The notes: generated by a model not told the origin, from the sequence alone. A stretch of 64,000 nucleotides of DNA from Nocardia abscessus (GCF_015477775.1 NZ_JADLQO010000013.1:1-64000), one strand, 5' to 3'. Positions 1-9,384 are shown, counted from the first letter of the stretch. Numbers and translations are program-made.

Positions 1-61
1 CGCTACTGCGGGCCAACTCGATCGCGCGCTGACGGAACTCCGGCGGGTGTGCTGGTGGCAT
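1..61 (-). pseudogene. IS3-family transposase OrfA, N-terminal end (cut by window edge)
   Basis: The reverse complement begins with ATG at 61 and reads a protein containing PPEFRQRAIELAR, the usual start of actinobacterial IS3-family OrfA helix-turn-helix proteins. An AAGGAG Shine-Dalgarno lies about 6 bases upstream of the ATG. Only about 20 codons are inside the window, so whether the element is intact cannot be judged. An IS end is expected just to the right (about 62-140), but no inverted repeat could be confirmed from one end. Confidence 0.6.
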
Positions 62-187
62 CCAGACTCCTTTCGGAGGCGAGTATCTCGCCTCACCATT
101 GGTGTCCGGAAGACCGGGGCAACCTCAGACCTCTTGAACCTGAGCGGCCCGATCGGACGGGAGGTGCCTGCGGCGGCTCACCGCCCC

Positions 188-365
188 CCGATCTCGACCC
201 AGATACAGTCGATCATCACGCCCGCATGCACGCGATCGAGCAGGCGGGACTGCCGTTCGGCCAGCTCACCGGCCACGGCATCGGTGATCTTCGAGATCGT
301 CTCCCGCGCGATGTCGGCGCGTGTATCTCGGCCAGATGCGCGCGGATCTCACCGGTCGTGAGTCC
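188..365 (-). pseudogene. IS256 (mutator)-family transposase fragment
   Basis: On the minus strand, short blocks resemble the conserved segment of IS256-type transposases: GLTTGEIRAHLAEI, then a +1 frame change, then ARETISKITDAV and a block ending VMIDCIWVEI. Known family members carry the pattern TTxEIxAHL..ISxITD..DAIxVKV before the second catalytic Asp. Here the reading frame is broken and both ends are missing, so this is a remnant rather than a gene. It sits beside the IS3 end at 1-61, marking the left border as an insertion hot spot. Confidence 0.5.
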
Positions 366-485
366 CTTGCATCGAGGCCGCACCCGTTGCCCCATACACC
401 CGGTTCACGTCGGAATGCCTTTGGGTCGATCGGCCGAGGCAACTGAAAGTCGTGTTGGGGTACAGGCGAACACTGCACTCGCGGT

Positions 486-1273
486 ATGGCCATGCGCCCG
501 CTCCGGCAGTTGCGCTTCCGTCACGTGAGCACCGAAATGTTCACCGTGCGTTGGCCTGTCGGAGACGGCGAACCTGATCGTTCCGACCGCCGATATCACC
601 GCGGCCGCCGGACGAACCGCGTAGACGGTCGTCAGATCGCACGAAGCGTAAAGGCCCTGGCCACCGCCGCGCAGCTACGCGAGGTGGTGGCGTTGGCAGA
701 TCGGTTGATCACCGCGCACTCGGCGACGGTGGACTGGCTGACCACCGTCCTGGCCGAGGACGCCCTCGGCGGGCCGGCCGCGCCGCGCCGCACCGCCTCG
801 CAGGCAGCGGCCGGGACCGCGGTGAAGCTGTTCAACCTCCCGGTCTCCTGGTCGACTCGTGGGCTGGACCGGGCGCTGGACACCGTGCGCGCCACCCCGC
901 CCGCGTTCGGCGGGCTGCTCGCCCAAGGCGCACGCGCGGGTGATGTCGCGGTCAAAACCCTCTCCGCGTCCCGCGACGCCGCGCTCGAGACCGCCGAGCA
1001 GGTCACCCGCCGCGAAGGCGCCGACACCGCCGCTGATGCGTTGCGTTCGATCCGCACCAGCACCGGTGTTCTGGAACCCGAGGAACTGCCGGTCGGTGAC
1101 TACGACGAGTTGAACGTCTCCCAAGCCGTCGCCGCGGTCAAGGACCTCACCGACCCAGCCGACATCCGCGCGATCGTCGCCTACGAGGAAGCCACAAGAA
1201 CCGCCACGGCGTGGTATCGGCCGCCCAGACCCGGCTCGCCGCGATCGCCCAAGAAGTCGCCGGCCTCACCTGA
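486..1273 (+). pseudogene. Frameshifted lipid-droplet-associated-type protein
   Basis: A good frame runs from about 630 and gives a helical, Ala-rich protein of about 200 residues ending ELPVGDYDELNVSQAVAAV...RAIVAYEEA. At about 1193 the frame breaks. The next frame continues KNRHGVVSAAQTRLAAIAQ and stops at 1271-1273, which restores the C-terminus typical of mycolata lipid-droplet-associated proteins. Loss of a single A in a GCCAACAAG context would explain the break. The N-terminus is uncertain, since the first about 45 codons from 486 do not look like the family. A programmed frameshift is possible but a sequencing or decay indel is more likely. The family assignment is from memory of the C-terminal motif. 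Confidence 0.4.
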
Positions 1274-1875
1274 GCGGCTCCCGCCAGCGGCGAAGTCGTC
1301 AACACCACATCAACCCCGCGTCAGCGCCCTGAGCACGCACCCACACCGGTGCGTGCTGATGCGCGTTGGTGGGGATCCGCACCGGTATCGGAACTGCCGG
1401 GGCCGCATCGACATACCGGCACCGACGCACCAGGTGATGCCGCATGAAGGCCCGCCCTCTGAAGGGTTCGCTGTGGATTGAGCGGGCCTGCCATCACCGT
1501 GGTGTCGTGTGGATCACGGGTGTGCATCGGCGGTCGTGCCCATGGCTCTGCTTGCCGCGCATCGCCGCTGGGCGGTGGCCGTCCTCATGCGTACCCCGGG
1601 CGAGGAGAAAGTGCCCGAGACCGCGCAGGTAATAGGCGTTCCGGCCCGTGTGTGCCTGAAACCTCGGTTCACACATGTCTTTCGGCGTGTCAGGGGTAAC
1701 AGGTGCTGCGCCGGTGGCGAATACCCGGGTGGGCACGATTCTTGGCCACCTCCGGTGGCCGGTGCCCTGTCTCGGATACGCGCGCTGCCGCCGAACCAAG
1801 CACACGATTCCCCCCTGCCGGCGGCAGCGCCACCGGCCGCGCCCGGCCCACACCGGCGAGGCGGATTCGCCGAGG
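1274..1875. other. No recognisable gene (about 600 bases)
   Basis: Several open frames exist on both strands, as expected for this GC content, but none shows a recognisable domain, a Shine-Dalgarno-supported start or consistent coding character. The stretch lies between two decayed genes and is treated as degenerate sequence. Confidence 0.5.
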
Positions 1876-2505
1876 ATGGACAGAGTGCGGACCCGTTTCC
1901 ACAACGACCTCTACGAGTTCGCCGCCGAACTGCAGGCGATGCGCCTGCGTGATCGCAGCGCCACCGCTGCGGCCACCCTCGCGCTGCTGGATGCCGATCT
2001 ACAGCAGGCCGAACACGCCATCGACCTGTGCGACGATATCGCCACCGTCGGCCAGGAGCATGAGCACGCCGCGGTGCGGCTGCTGGCGTTGCACGCTCCG
2101 GTGGCCGGGGAACTGCAGCAGGTCCTCACCGCCGTGCAGATCGTCGGTGACCTCACCTGCATGGGTGCCCTCGCCGAGCACATTGCCGAGATCGCCCGCC
2201 GCCACCACCCCGAGCCCGCGGTACCGGACTCCGTGCGACCGATCCTCGCGCATGGGCTCGGCCGCGATCACGGGTGGCCACCAACGCCGCCGTGGTGCTG
2301 GCCACCCGATGCCACCCGCCGGCCGGCCAAGACGACACCATGAACGAGTTGCACCGCACCCTGCTGGCCGCCGTCATCGAGGACACCCGCGGCGAAACCA
2401 TCGCCGCCGTGGTCGGTCTCGTGCTGTGGGCCGCTACGACGAACGTTTCGCCGACCACACCGTTCACATCGCCCACCGCACCCACTTCCGGACCACCGAC
2501 CGACC
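1876..2505 (+). pseudogene. phoU-like phosphate regulator, multiply frameshifted
   Basis: The frame from ATG 1876 gives MDRVRTRFHNDLYEFAAEL...AAATLALLDADLQQAEHAI...VAGELQQVLTAVQIVGDLTCMGALAEHIAEIARRHHPEP, which matches the first PhoU helical domain. After about 2250 the homology continues only by changing frame: VATNAAVVLATR near 2274, DDTMNELHRTLLAAVIEDTRGETIAAVV near 2340, and RYDERFADHTVHIAHRTHF near 2430. At least three indels are needed to rebuild the second PhoU domain, so the gene cannot make a full-length protein. No pst transporter genes are nearby. PhoU normally represses the PhoR/PhoB-type phosphate response; a functional copy presumably exists elsewhere. Confidence 0.7.
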
Positions 2506-2639
2506 CCACCCACTCGTCGAGCGAGCAGGACGACCGGTGAGCCCGCTCGCCTCCTACGGGTCATGCGCGGGCGGTCGCGATAATCGGCATCCGGTGCGGG
2601 GGTTCGTTCGCCCTCCACCCCCGGGCCCCCGCGAGGGGG

Positions 2640-3150
2640 CTTGTGTGGGACACGCACGGACGAGGAGGTCTGCCTCGTCCCTCACTCGGGCCGACACCAA
2701 CCGGGCGCGCGGCACGGCGATGCCCGCGAAGGCACGCTTCACCGCGGCGACGACATCCGGGATACGTCTGCTGCCCGATCAGTCCCATCGAGGCCGCGGG
2801 GTCGATGGGACGACGAAAACACCGTCGACGCCGAGGGTTTCGGCGATCACGCGGGCGTTCGCCACGCCCTCGACGGTCTCGATCTGCACGAACACGGAAA
2901 AGTAAGCGGCATCATCGCGCAAATATCCGTCGACACGGTTCCATCGCGCTGATCGCGCGAGTGCGCTGCCCACACCGCGTACCCCCACAGGCGGTTACCG
3001 GGTCATCGCGGCGACCGCTTTCGCCTCCTCATGTGTCGAGATCATCGGCACGAGGATGTTCTGCGCGCCGAGGTCGAGCACCTGCTTGACGATCACCGCA
3101 TCGCCGACCGGGACGCGCACGACCGGCGTCGACGAATAGCCCGAGACGGC
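2640..3150 (-). pseudogene. HpcH/HpaI-type aldolase, broken
   Basis: Minus-strand fragments in different frames line up with HpcH/HpaI (2-oxo-hydroxyacid) aldolases. VRVPVGDAVIVKQVLDLG and QNILVPMISTHEEAKAVAA lie near 3050-3130. RGVGSALARSARW, FVQIETVEGVANARVI and LGVDGVFVVPS lie near 2800-2985. RAFAGIAVPRARLV lies near 2700. The divalent-metal-binding Glu of the VQIET motif is present, but the frames change between blocks and the N-terminus is missing. The decayed gene ends before the cluster's first intact gene (TetR), so it helps define the left cluster boundary. Confidence 0.6.
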
Positions 3151-3272
3151 GTTGGTTCTACCACCTGAAGCGGTCCCGCGGCCCTACTTCGTCGCGTCCA
3201 GCAGGGCTTGTCCGCCATAGGAACTGGAATGCCCCGCGGCGTAGGTGCTTGATCGGTAGATGTGTGAGCGAG

Positions 3273-3968
3273 TCAGTCTTCGGCGCCCGAACCAAGGTTG
3301 GCGACCAGCCCGTCGATGATGGCGCGGACAGCCTTGTCCGAATCGTAGTTGTCCACCAGTGAAGTCCACCGCGGCAGCAGGGCGGCGACCGAGGGAAAGT
3401 CGTCGCGCAGGTCGGGGGCGGCGGTTTCGGTCCAGTGCGGTGGTGGCTGGCCGCCGCGGGCGGCGGCGGAGCGTTCGGCTGCCGCTTTTCGGGCGCTCAG
3501 TTCGCCCAATGTAAAGCGCCACAACACCGCGTACATGGAGACAGCCTCCGCGTCGGTTGCGCCGAGCTCGGTTGCGGCGGTGACAAATTCGTCCATGATC
3601 CACAACGCGGCTCGGCCGTAGCTCTCGCCGGTGATGAGAATCTCCACCACCCAGGGGAGTCCGTGCAGGGTGTCGATGAGGTAGCCGACGAGGGCGGCCA
3701 GCCGGTCTCGCGGGTCGGTGGGGAGTTCCGGCTGGGGGAGTTGCTCGGAGCGGGCATCGAGAACGGCGAAGAGCAGCGCGCCCTTGGTGGGGAAGTGGTG
3801 GTAGATCGCGGCGGTGCTGACCCCCAGGCAGCCGGCGAGCCGACGCATGCTGAACGTCGCGGCGCCCTCGGCGATGAGCATTCGGTCGGTGGCGGCGAGA
3901 ATCGTTTCGCGGTCGAGGCGAACCGGTCGGCCACGTCTGCGGGGCGCGGGATTCGGCACGGCGACCAT
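3273..3968 (-). CDS. TetR-family repressor 1 of the metallophore cluster
   Basis: This is a one-component repressor of about 231 residues. The N-terminal TetR HTH is clear: RRRGRPVRLDRETILAA, then MRRLAGCLGVSTAAIYHHFPTKGALL. The rest is an all-helical ligand/dimerisation domain. It is clearly paralogous to the second TetR gene at 32334-33017 through shared blocks such as MRRLA, VSTAA.YHHFPTK, YLID.LH.LPWV and the C-terminal IIDGL. The open frame extends to an ATG at 4013. The inner ATG at 3968 is preferred because it gives the same N-terminus as the paralogue and leaves the shared operator-like element (4016-4036) upstream rather than over the start codon. The gene is divergent from the ABC transporter operon and probably represses that promoter and its own. 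The inducer is unknown and could be the metallophore. Confidence 0.85.
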   Translation of the reverse strand: MVAVPNPAPRRRGRPVRLDRETILAATDRMLIAEGAATFSMRRLAGCLGVSTAAIYHHFPTKGALLFAVLDARSEQLPQPELPTDPRDRLAALVGYLIDTLHGLPWVVEILITGESYGRAALWIMDEFVTAATELGATDAEAVSMYAVLWRFTLGELSARKAAAERSAAARGGQPPPHWTETAAPDLRDDFPSVAALLPRWTSLVDNYDSDKAVRAIIDGLVANLGSGAED

Positions 3969-4015
3969 TCTGCGGTCGGTGCCCTCGACGGAGGACGCCG
4001 GGTGTGATCCCATAA

Positions 4016-4036
4016 TAAAAATACGCGATAGAAAAA
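4016..4036. promoter_or_regulatory. TetR operator-like element A
   Basis: Read on the minus strand, this AT-rich element (core TATCGCGTATTTTTA) matches the element at 33075-33097 in front of the second TetR gene (core TAACGTGTGTTTTTA) and both continue into TATGG, with about four differences over 21 positions. The only clear similarity between the two intergenic regions is this element. That suggests both paralogous TetR proteins read related operators. It overlaps the likely TetR-1 promoter and lies 90 bases upstream of the ABC start. Confidence 0.5.
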
Positions 4037-4065
4037 CGTCGTGTTATAGTGCCGAACAAGCGTAA

Positions 4066-4080
4066 TGACAATCATTTTCA
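4066..4080. promoter_or_regulatory. Zur-type box 1, upstream of the ABC transporter operon
   Basis: The sequence is TGACAATCATTTTCA; on the other strand TGAAAATGATTGTCA. This matches the actinobacterial Zur consensus TGAAAATGATTTTCA at 14 of 15 positions and is a 7-1-7 inverted repeat. It lies 45 bases before the ATG at 4126, between the divergent tetR and ABC genes. It shows no resemblance to the TTAGGTTAGGCTAACCTAA type of IdeR/DtxR iron box. Zinc-dependent repression of the transporter is inferred. Confidence 0.7.
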
Positions 4081-4125
4081 TAGATCGGCTGGGGCTTCTC
4101 GTGGGTGATCGGCAGGAACGCGACA

Positions 4126-5976
4126 ATGAGTGATACCGCGACATCGCTCCAGGTGGACGAGGTGGGACAGGCGCCACCGGCGGCGACTGCGGACGAGCCC
4201 GGGGTGACGCCGGGCAGCGCGCTGTTCCGAGTGACCGAGCCGGTGCGCGGACGGCTCGGCGCCTCCCTGGCGATCGCCGCCCTGGGCGGGGCGGCCGGGG
4301 TGACCGGTTTCGTGGGGCTGGCGCTGGCGCTAGGCGAGCTGTTCGGGGCCGATGCCGAGACCGGGACGGTGGTGGCCTTCCTGGTGCTGGCCGCCGCCGG
4401 GTTCCTCGTCCGGTTCGCCCTGCGCGCGTGGTCGTTCCTGCTCTCCCATCTGGCGTCCTTCGATCTCGAGCACCGCCTGCGCAGCGATCTCGCCACGCAC
4501 CTCGGCCGGGTCCCGCTGGGCGAGGCGCAGCGCCTGGGCTCGGGAGCGGTGAAGAAGGTCGTCCAGGACGATGTCCGCGGTTTGCACATGGCGGTGGCCG
4601 ACGCCGTGCCGCTCGCGGGGTTCACGATTGCCCAGCCCATCGCGGCGTTGATCGCGCTGGGGTTCGTCGATTGGCGGCTGTTGCTGGCGGTCGCGCTGTT
4701 CTTGCCGGTGGTGTTCGTCGGGATGCAGCTGACCCTGCGGGACTACGTCGAGACCCGCCGCCGCTACGACGAGGCCAACGAGGCGATCAATGCGGCAACG
4801 GTGGAGTTCGTGCAGGGCATGCCGGTGGTGCGAACCTTCGACGACGGCACCGTCTCGTTCCGACGCTTCGTCGACCGGGTCAAGCAGTTCAACGTCGCGA
4901 CTACCAACTGGCAGAACAACAATCGCAGCGCGATGATCTTCGCCAACCTGACGGTCGCGCCGCTGCCCACCATCGTGATCGTGACTGCGGTGGGCATCTG
5001 GCTGACGTCGAGCGGGTCGATGTCGCCCGCGACGTTGATCGCCGCGATTCTCATCGGGACCCTTCCGGTGGAGTCGGTGGTGCCGCTGATGAATCTGTCC
5101 AACCTGATCAACGACTCCAAGGCCGGCGCCGCGCGAATCGTGGAGCTGCTCGACATCGAGCCGTTGCCGGAGCCGGAGAACCCGAAGGTTCCGGCCGACG
5201 GGTCGATCGAGTTTCGCTCCGTCCGATTCGGATACGCCGGAGCGGGCCGGGCCGCGCTGGACGGGGTGGATCTGACTGTGCCGAGCGGGACCGTGTGCGC
5301 GCTGGTCGGCCCGTCCGGATCGGGGAAATCGACGGTCGCGCGGTTGATTCCGCGGTTTTGGGACGTGGATTCCGGGCAGGTGCGGGTGGGCGGGGTCGAC
5401 GTCCGTGAGATCGCCTCGGAGGAGCTGCTGCGGCACCTGGCGATGGTGTTCCAGGATCCGTTCCTGCTCTCCGACACCGTGGCCGAGAACATCCGCCTGG
5501 CCCGCCCCTCGGCCACCGACGAGGAGGTCGAAGCCGCTGCTCGGACGGCCCAGGCCCACGATTTCATCGTGACGGAGCTGCCCCAGGGCTACGCCACACC
5601 GGTCGGTGAGCGGGGCGCGCGGTTGTCCGGCGGGCAGCGGCAGCGGATCACCATCGCCCGGGCGCTGCTCGCGGACGCGCCGATCGTGATCCTAGACGAG
5701 GCGACCTCGTTTGCCGACCCGGAAAACGAGGCGGCGATCCAGGACGCGATCGCCGCGCTCACCCGGGGCCGCACTGTCCTGGTGATCGCACATCGCCTCT
5801 CCACGATCATCGACGCCGACCGGATCGTGGTGCTGGAATCCGGTCGGGTGTCCGAAACGGGTACGCACACCGAGCTGCTCGCTTCCGGCGGCCGTTACGC
5901 CCAACTCTGGGAACACCATCAGCGGGCCCGGGGATGGGGCCTGGGCAGCACGACCGAGGAGGCCACGAACCGATGA
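4126..5976 (+). CDS. ABC transporter half 1 (IrtA/YbtP-like metallophore transporter)
   Basis: The product is a 616-residue fused membrane/ATPase protein of the exporter fold. Members of this subfamily (IrtAB, YbtPQ) work as heterodimeric importers of metal-loaded metallophores. Residues about 30-350 form the six-helix transmembrane domain; there is no N-terminal FAD-binding siderophore-interaction domain of the IrtA type. The nucleotide-binding domain has Walker A GPSGSGKST, signature LSGGQRQR, Walker B IVILDEATS and switch IAHRLST. The ATG at 4126 is chosen because AGGA lies about 9 bases upstream; a GTG at 4105 in frame lacks a good ribosome site. The stop overlaps the next gene (ATGA), indicating a translationally coupled pair. 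Expression is probably controlled by Zur box 1 and the TetR-type operator. Direction (import versus export) cannot be proven from sequence. Confidence 0.88.
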   Translation: MSDTATSLQVDEVGQAPPAATADEPGVTPGSALFRVTEPVRGRLGASLAIAALGGAAGVTGFVGLALALGELFGADAETGTVVAFLVLAAAGFLVRFALRAWSFLLSHLASFDLEHRLRSDLATHLGRVPLGEAQRLGSGAVKKVVQDDVRGLHMAVADAVPLAGFTIAQPIAALIALGFVDWRLLLAVALFLPVVFVGMQLTLRDYVETRRRYDEANEAINAATVEFVQGMPVVRTFDDGTVSFRRFVDRVKQFNVATTNWQNNNRSAMIFANLTVAPLPTIVIVTAVGIWLTSSGSMSPATLIAAILIGTLPVESVVPLMNLSNLINDSKAGAARIVELLDIEPLPEPENPKVPADGSIEFRSVRFGYAGAGRAALDGVDLTVPSGTVCALVGPSGSGKSTVARLIPRFWDVDSGQVRVGGVDVREIASEELLRHLAMVFQDPFLLSDTVAENIRLARPSATDEEVEAAARTAQAHDFIVTELPQGYATPVGERGARLSGGQRQRITIARALLADAPIVILDEATSFADPENEAAIQDAIAALTRGRTVLVIAHRLSTIIDADRIVVLESGRVSETGTHTELLASGGRYAQLWEHHQRARGWGLGSTTEEATNR

Positions 5977-7718
5977 GCAGGATTCTGCGGCTCATGCTGC
6001 TCGCCGCCGGCGACTACCGGGACGAGTTCCGCCGCACGCTGTGGTGCGCGCTGCTCGGTTCGATCATGCAGGCGGCCGCGTACGCCACTCTGATCCCTAT
6101 TCTGTACGAGTTGAGCCAGCCGGAGGTGGACACCACCGCCGCATGGACCTGGTTCGCAGTTCTGGTCGCCTGCTGGGTGATTCAGGCCGCGTTCCACTAC
6201 GGGCAGCTGCGGTTCGAGTTCGGCAGGTGGGCCGATGTGCTCGCCGCTACCCGGCTGCGCCTGGGCGATAAGCTGCGGACCATGCCGCAGGCCGAGCTCG
6301 AGCGCCGAGCCGCTGGCGATCTCACCACGGTGATGGGGAGCAATGTCGCCAACGCGACGATGGGCTCGTCCGGAATGGCGCTGTTGTTCATCCAGATGGT
6401 GACGGTGCCGGTGATCATCGCGGTGATCATTCTCGCGGTCGACTGGCGGCTGGGCTTGGTGCTGGCGGTGGCGCTGCCGTTCGCGGTGCTGTTCGTCCGG
6501 CGGATCCAGCAGATCACCGGAGCGGGCGCGCGTCGGACCGACGCGGCCGACGCCGCGGCCGCGAGTCGGGTGGTCGAGTACGTCCAGGGGCTGCCGGTGC
6601 TGCGGGCCACCGGACAAATTGGCAGTTCGTCGCGGCGCCTGGTGGAAACCCTCGAAGAGCAGAACGAGGCCATGTCGGCCATGCAGAAGCGGCTGACCTG
6701 GCCCGGCCTGCTGGCCTCCAGCGTCGTCCAGCTGTGTCTGGTGGCGATGGTGGCCGTCGGCGCGGCGCTAGTGCTCGATCTGGACATGTCGGCGGCGTTG
6801 CTGATCGCCGTGGTGGCCGCGGCAGTCCGATTCGCCGAGCCCATGTCGACCATGGCCAATCTCTCGGCGATCTTCGAAGTCATCGACTCGGCGTTGGAAC
6901 GCGTCGGGGAGGTGCTGGACGCCCCGGCGCTCCCGGTCCGCGACTCGGAGGTGCGGATCACCGGTTACGACCTCGAATTCGAGGCTGTGCACTTCAGCTA
7001 CGCCGAGGGCGCCCCGGTGCTGCGTGGGCTGTCCTTCACCGCGCCCGCGCGCTCGCTCACCGCACTGGTGGGTCCGTCCGGATCGGGCAAGACGACGGTG
7101 ACCAAGTTGCTCACCCGGTACGCGGATCCGGACGCGGGCAGTGTCCGGATCGGCGGGCTCGATCTGCGCGATCTGGACCCGGTGGAGATCTACCGCAACA
7201 TTGCGGTGGTCTTCCAGGACGTGTATCTGTTCGATGACACGATCCGGGCCAACATCGCGATGGCCGCGCCGGACGCCACTCAGGCGGAGATCGAGGCCGC
7301 GGCCAGGGCGGCCAATGTGCACACCTTCGTCGAACGGCTGCCGCACGGCTACGACACCAGGGTCGGCGAGATCGGCGGCGCGCTGTCCGGCGGGGAACGC
7401 CAGCGCATCTCGATCGCCCGGGCGATCCTGAAGAACGCGCCGATCGTCCTCCTGGACGAACCGACCGCCGCGCTGGATACCGAGAGCGAGGTCTACGTGC
7501 AGGAGGCCATCGACGCGCTGGTCGCGGAGAAGACCGTGGTCGTGATCGCGCATCGGCTCTCCACCGTGGTGGCGGCGGATCAGATTTTGGTGCTGGAGGA
7601 CGGCCGGGTGTCCGAGCGCGGCACCCATGATGAGTTGCTGGCGCAGCAGGGCCGCTACAGCGCGATGTGGGCCGCGCAGACCAGAGCTCGGCACTGGCGG
7701 GTCACCGCGTCGGCATAG
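5973..7718 (+). CDS. ABC transporter half 2 (IrtB/YbtQ-like)
   Basis: This is a 581-residue partner of the upstream half-transporter. The N-terminal about 310 residues form six hydrophobic helices. The ATPase domain shows GPSGSGKTT (Walker A), LSGGERQR (signature), IVLLDEPTAAL (Walker B) and VIAHRLST. The start ATG at 5973 overlaps the previous stop in ATGA; GAGGAGG about 12 bases upstream provides the ribosome site. Longer in-frame starts inside gene 1 lack support. Together the two proteins should form the inner-membrane pump handling the cluster's product. The gene ends just before a perfect 46-base palindrome that separates it from the convergent halogenase operon. Confidence 0.88.
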   Translation: MSRILRLMLLAAGDYRDEFRRTLWCALLGSIMQAAAYATLIPILYELSQPEVDTTAAWTWFAVLVACWVIQAAFHYGQLRFEFGRWADVLAATRLRLGDKLRTMPQAELERRAAGDLTTVMGSNVANATMGSSGMALLFIQMVTVPVIIAVIILAVDWRLGLVLAVALPFAVLFVRRIQQITGAGARRTDAADAAAASRVVEYVQGLPVLRATGQIGSSSRRLVETLEEQNEAMSAMQKRLTWPGLLASSVVQLCLVAMVAVGAALVLDLDMSAALLIAVVAAAVRFAEPMSTMANLSAIFEVIDSALERVGEVLDAPALPVRDSEVRITGYDLEFEAVHFSYAEGAPVLRGLSFTAPARSLTALVGPSGSGKTTVTKLLTRYADPDAGSVRIGGLDLRDLDPVEIYRNIAVVFQDVYLFDDTIRANIAMAAPDATQAEIEAAARAANVHTFVERLPHGYDTRVGEIGGALSGGERQRISIARAILKNAPIVLLDEPTAALDTESEVYVQEAIDALVAEKTVVVIAHRLSTVVAADQILVLEDGRVSERGTHDELLAQQGRYSAMWAAQTRARHWRVTASA

Positions 7719-7733
7719 TCCGGGGTATCCCGC

Positions 7734-7779
7734 GCAAATGCCCTCGGGGCCCGGAGCTCCGGGCCCCGAGGGCATTTGC
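7734..7779. terminator. Perfect 46-base palindrome, bidirectional terminator
   Basis: Two 23-base arms (7734-7756 and 7757-7779) are exact reverse complements with no spacer. They run from GCAAATGCCC through a GC-rich centre (CCGGAGCTCCGG) to GGGCATTTGC. It sits between two convergent genes (stops at 7718 and 7795), the expected place for a shared terminator. No U-run follows, which is common in actinobacteria. Confidence 0.85.
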
Positions 7780-7794
7780 GGCTTCGCGAAGCGG

Positions 7795-9384
7795 TCAGGT
7801 GAAGGCCTCGCTGATCCAGCGCGGTGCTCCGGCGCGCGTCCACTGCATGAACTGCATTGCCGTGTCCTGGCTGATGTCGACGTACTTGAGCTCCGGCTTG
7901 CCGTGCGGCAGGTAGTCGGGGAAGAACTGTTCCCGGTTGATCCGCTCGATGATCGCCTCCGCGGCCGCCGCTGGTTTCGTTTCCCCGCGGTCGACGGATT
8001 CGCAGGTTTCGCGCGCGAAGGTCAGCAGGCCCCGGACTGCCCGGGCCAGCGCCGAGTCGGCGCGCTCCAGCTTCCGGAACACCTGATCGTCTCGGGTGGA
8101 GAAGTACCGCGACAGGGAGTGCTCGAGGGCGGCGTCGGAGTAGAAGCTGTATGTGTGCCAGACGCGAAAAATCGCGTCCCACAGCGCGTAGTCGCGGAAA
8201 CCCACGTACGACGAGTAGGCCAGGTCGTCGTGCACGTCGAACATCCGCTGCTGCAGCGCGTCGAGCCCGGCGAAGCGGGCGGCCGACCAGTCGTCGGCGC
8301 GGGCCGCCTCGATGATGCGCCAGGCGAGGGCGTTCACGGTCTGGAAGGAGTTCGCGAGACCGCGGGAGAACAGCGCGTCGATCGCGCCGGCGGACTGCGC
8401 GGTCAGGCAGAAGCGGTCGCCCACGGTGTCGGAGGCGGAGTACTGCAAACGCCCGGTGCTCACCCACGGCCGGACCGCGGACGCGTTCCGGAACTGCTTC
8501 GCGATGGCCGGGAACCGGTCGAGGAAGGCGCGGAACTCCTGCTCCGGGCCGGGGCGGTCGTCGAAGACCGCGTCCCCGGTGAGAGTGAGGCCCACACTGC
8601 ACAGCGGGTTCATCGACGCGTCGTTGTTGTCGAACGGGATCACCCAGAGCCAGCCGCCGTCGAAGACGTGGTGCAGGGTGCCGTTGTGCCACTGGGTCGG
8701 CGGGTTGTACGCAACCGGCGCGATATCGTCGAAGGGCTGCACACCGATCATGTGGGTGAACAGGGAACGGGAGTGCGTGCGCGCCCGGGTGGGTTGCTCC
8801 CGGAGCCCGAACCGCTCGGCCAGTACCGAGCGGAACCCGGTGGCATCGACCAGATACTTGGCGGTGAACGACTCACCCGCCGCCGAACGGAGCACGGCCC
8901 CGTGTGCCGGGTCGAGGTCGATCTCGTCGATCCGGGTGTTCATGCGGGCGGTGGCGCCGTAACGCACGGCGAGGTGGTACACGTGCGCGTCGATGTCCTG
9001 GCGGAACCAGTGCGCTTCGGCGCGGCGGTACTCGGAGCCGAGGACGACCTGGTTGGCCCGCTGCGGGTCGTACGCCCGGCCCTCCTCGTGGTAGACGAAT
9101 CCGAAGTTCTGTTTCTGCCCGCAGGTCTTGGTCACCTTCTCGGCAGTGTCCTGAAAGGTGGCCAGCGCGGCGAGCTCGGGGACGTCGTAGCGCTCGGCCA
9201 GGACGCGCATCGTGGTGGTCGCGTGCGGGATGGTGGATTCGCCGACCACGAAGCGCGGATGCACGCCCGCGTCGATGAGCAGGACCGACAGGTTGTGGCG
9301 CGCGAGGATCGTCGCCAGCGTGCTACCCGCGATCCCGGCGCCGAGAATGGCGACGTCGTACTGGGCGGCGGTCGGGATTGTCAT
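7795..9384 (-). CDS. FADH2-dependent halogenase
   Basis: This 529-residue flavoprotein belongs to the tryptophan-halogenase-like superfamily. The FAD site GAGIAGS is at residues 14-20. The halogenase-specific W-x-W-x-I-P signature is present as WLWVIP at residues 245-250, which separates it from ordinary monooxygenases. GESTIPHATT near residue 50 and K-rich CGQKQNFGF near residue 90 fit the phenol/pyrrole-type branch that often acts on carrier-protein-bound aryl or acyl substrates. The likely substrate is the salicyl ring, free or on the ArCP of NRPS-1. Reduced flavin could come from the flavin reductase at 31718-32305. AAGGAG lies 6 bases before the ATG. It is the last gene of a leftward P450/O-methyltransferase operon that diverges from the NRPS genes. 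Chlorination rather than bromination is the usual outcome but is inferred. Confidence 0.85.
   Translation of the reverse strand: MTIPTAAQYDVAILGAGIAGSTLATILARHNLSVLLIDAGVHPRFVVGESTIPHATTTMRVLAERYDVPELAALATFQDTAEKVTKTCGQKQNFGFVYHEEGRAYDPQRANQVVLGSEYRRAEAHWFRQDIDAHVYHLAVRYGATARMNTRIDEIDLDPAHGAVLRSAAGESFTAKYLVDATGFRSVLAERFGLREQPTRARTHSRSLFTHMIGVQPFDDIAPVAYNPPTQWHNGTLHHVFDGGWLWVIPFDNNDASMNPLCSVGLTLTGDAVFDDRPGPEQEFRAFLDRFPAIAKQFRNASAVRPWVSTGRLQYSASDTVGDRFCLTAQSAGAIDALFSRGLANSFQTVNALAWRIIEAARADDWSAARFAGLDALQQRMFDVHDDLAYSSYVGFRDYALWDAIFRVWHTYSFYSDAALEHSLSRYFSTRDDQVFRKLERADSALARAVRGLLTFARETCESVDRGETKPAAAAEAIIERINREQFFPDYLPHGKPELKYVDISQDTAMQFMQWTRAGAPRWISEAFT

Noticed and set aside
1494..1904. A 136-codon minus-strand gene in the left border
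   Set aside because: No domain, ribosome site or sensible composition; it overlaps the start of the phoU remnant.
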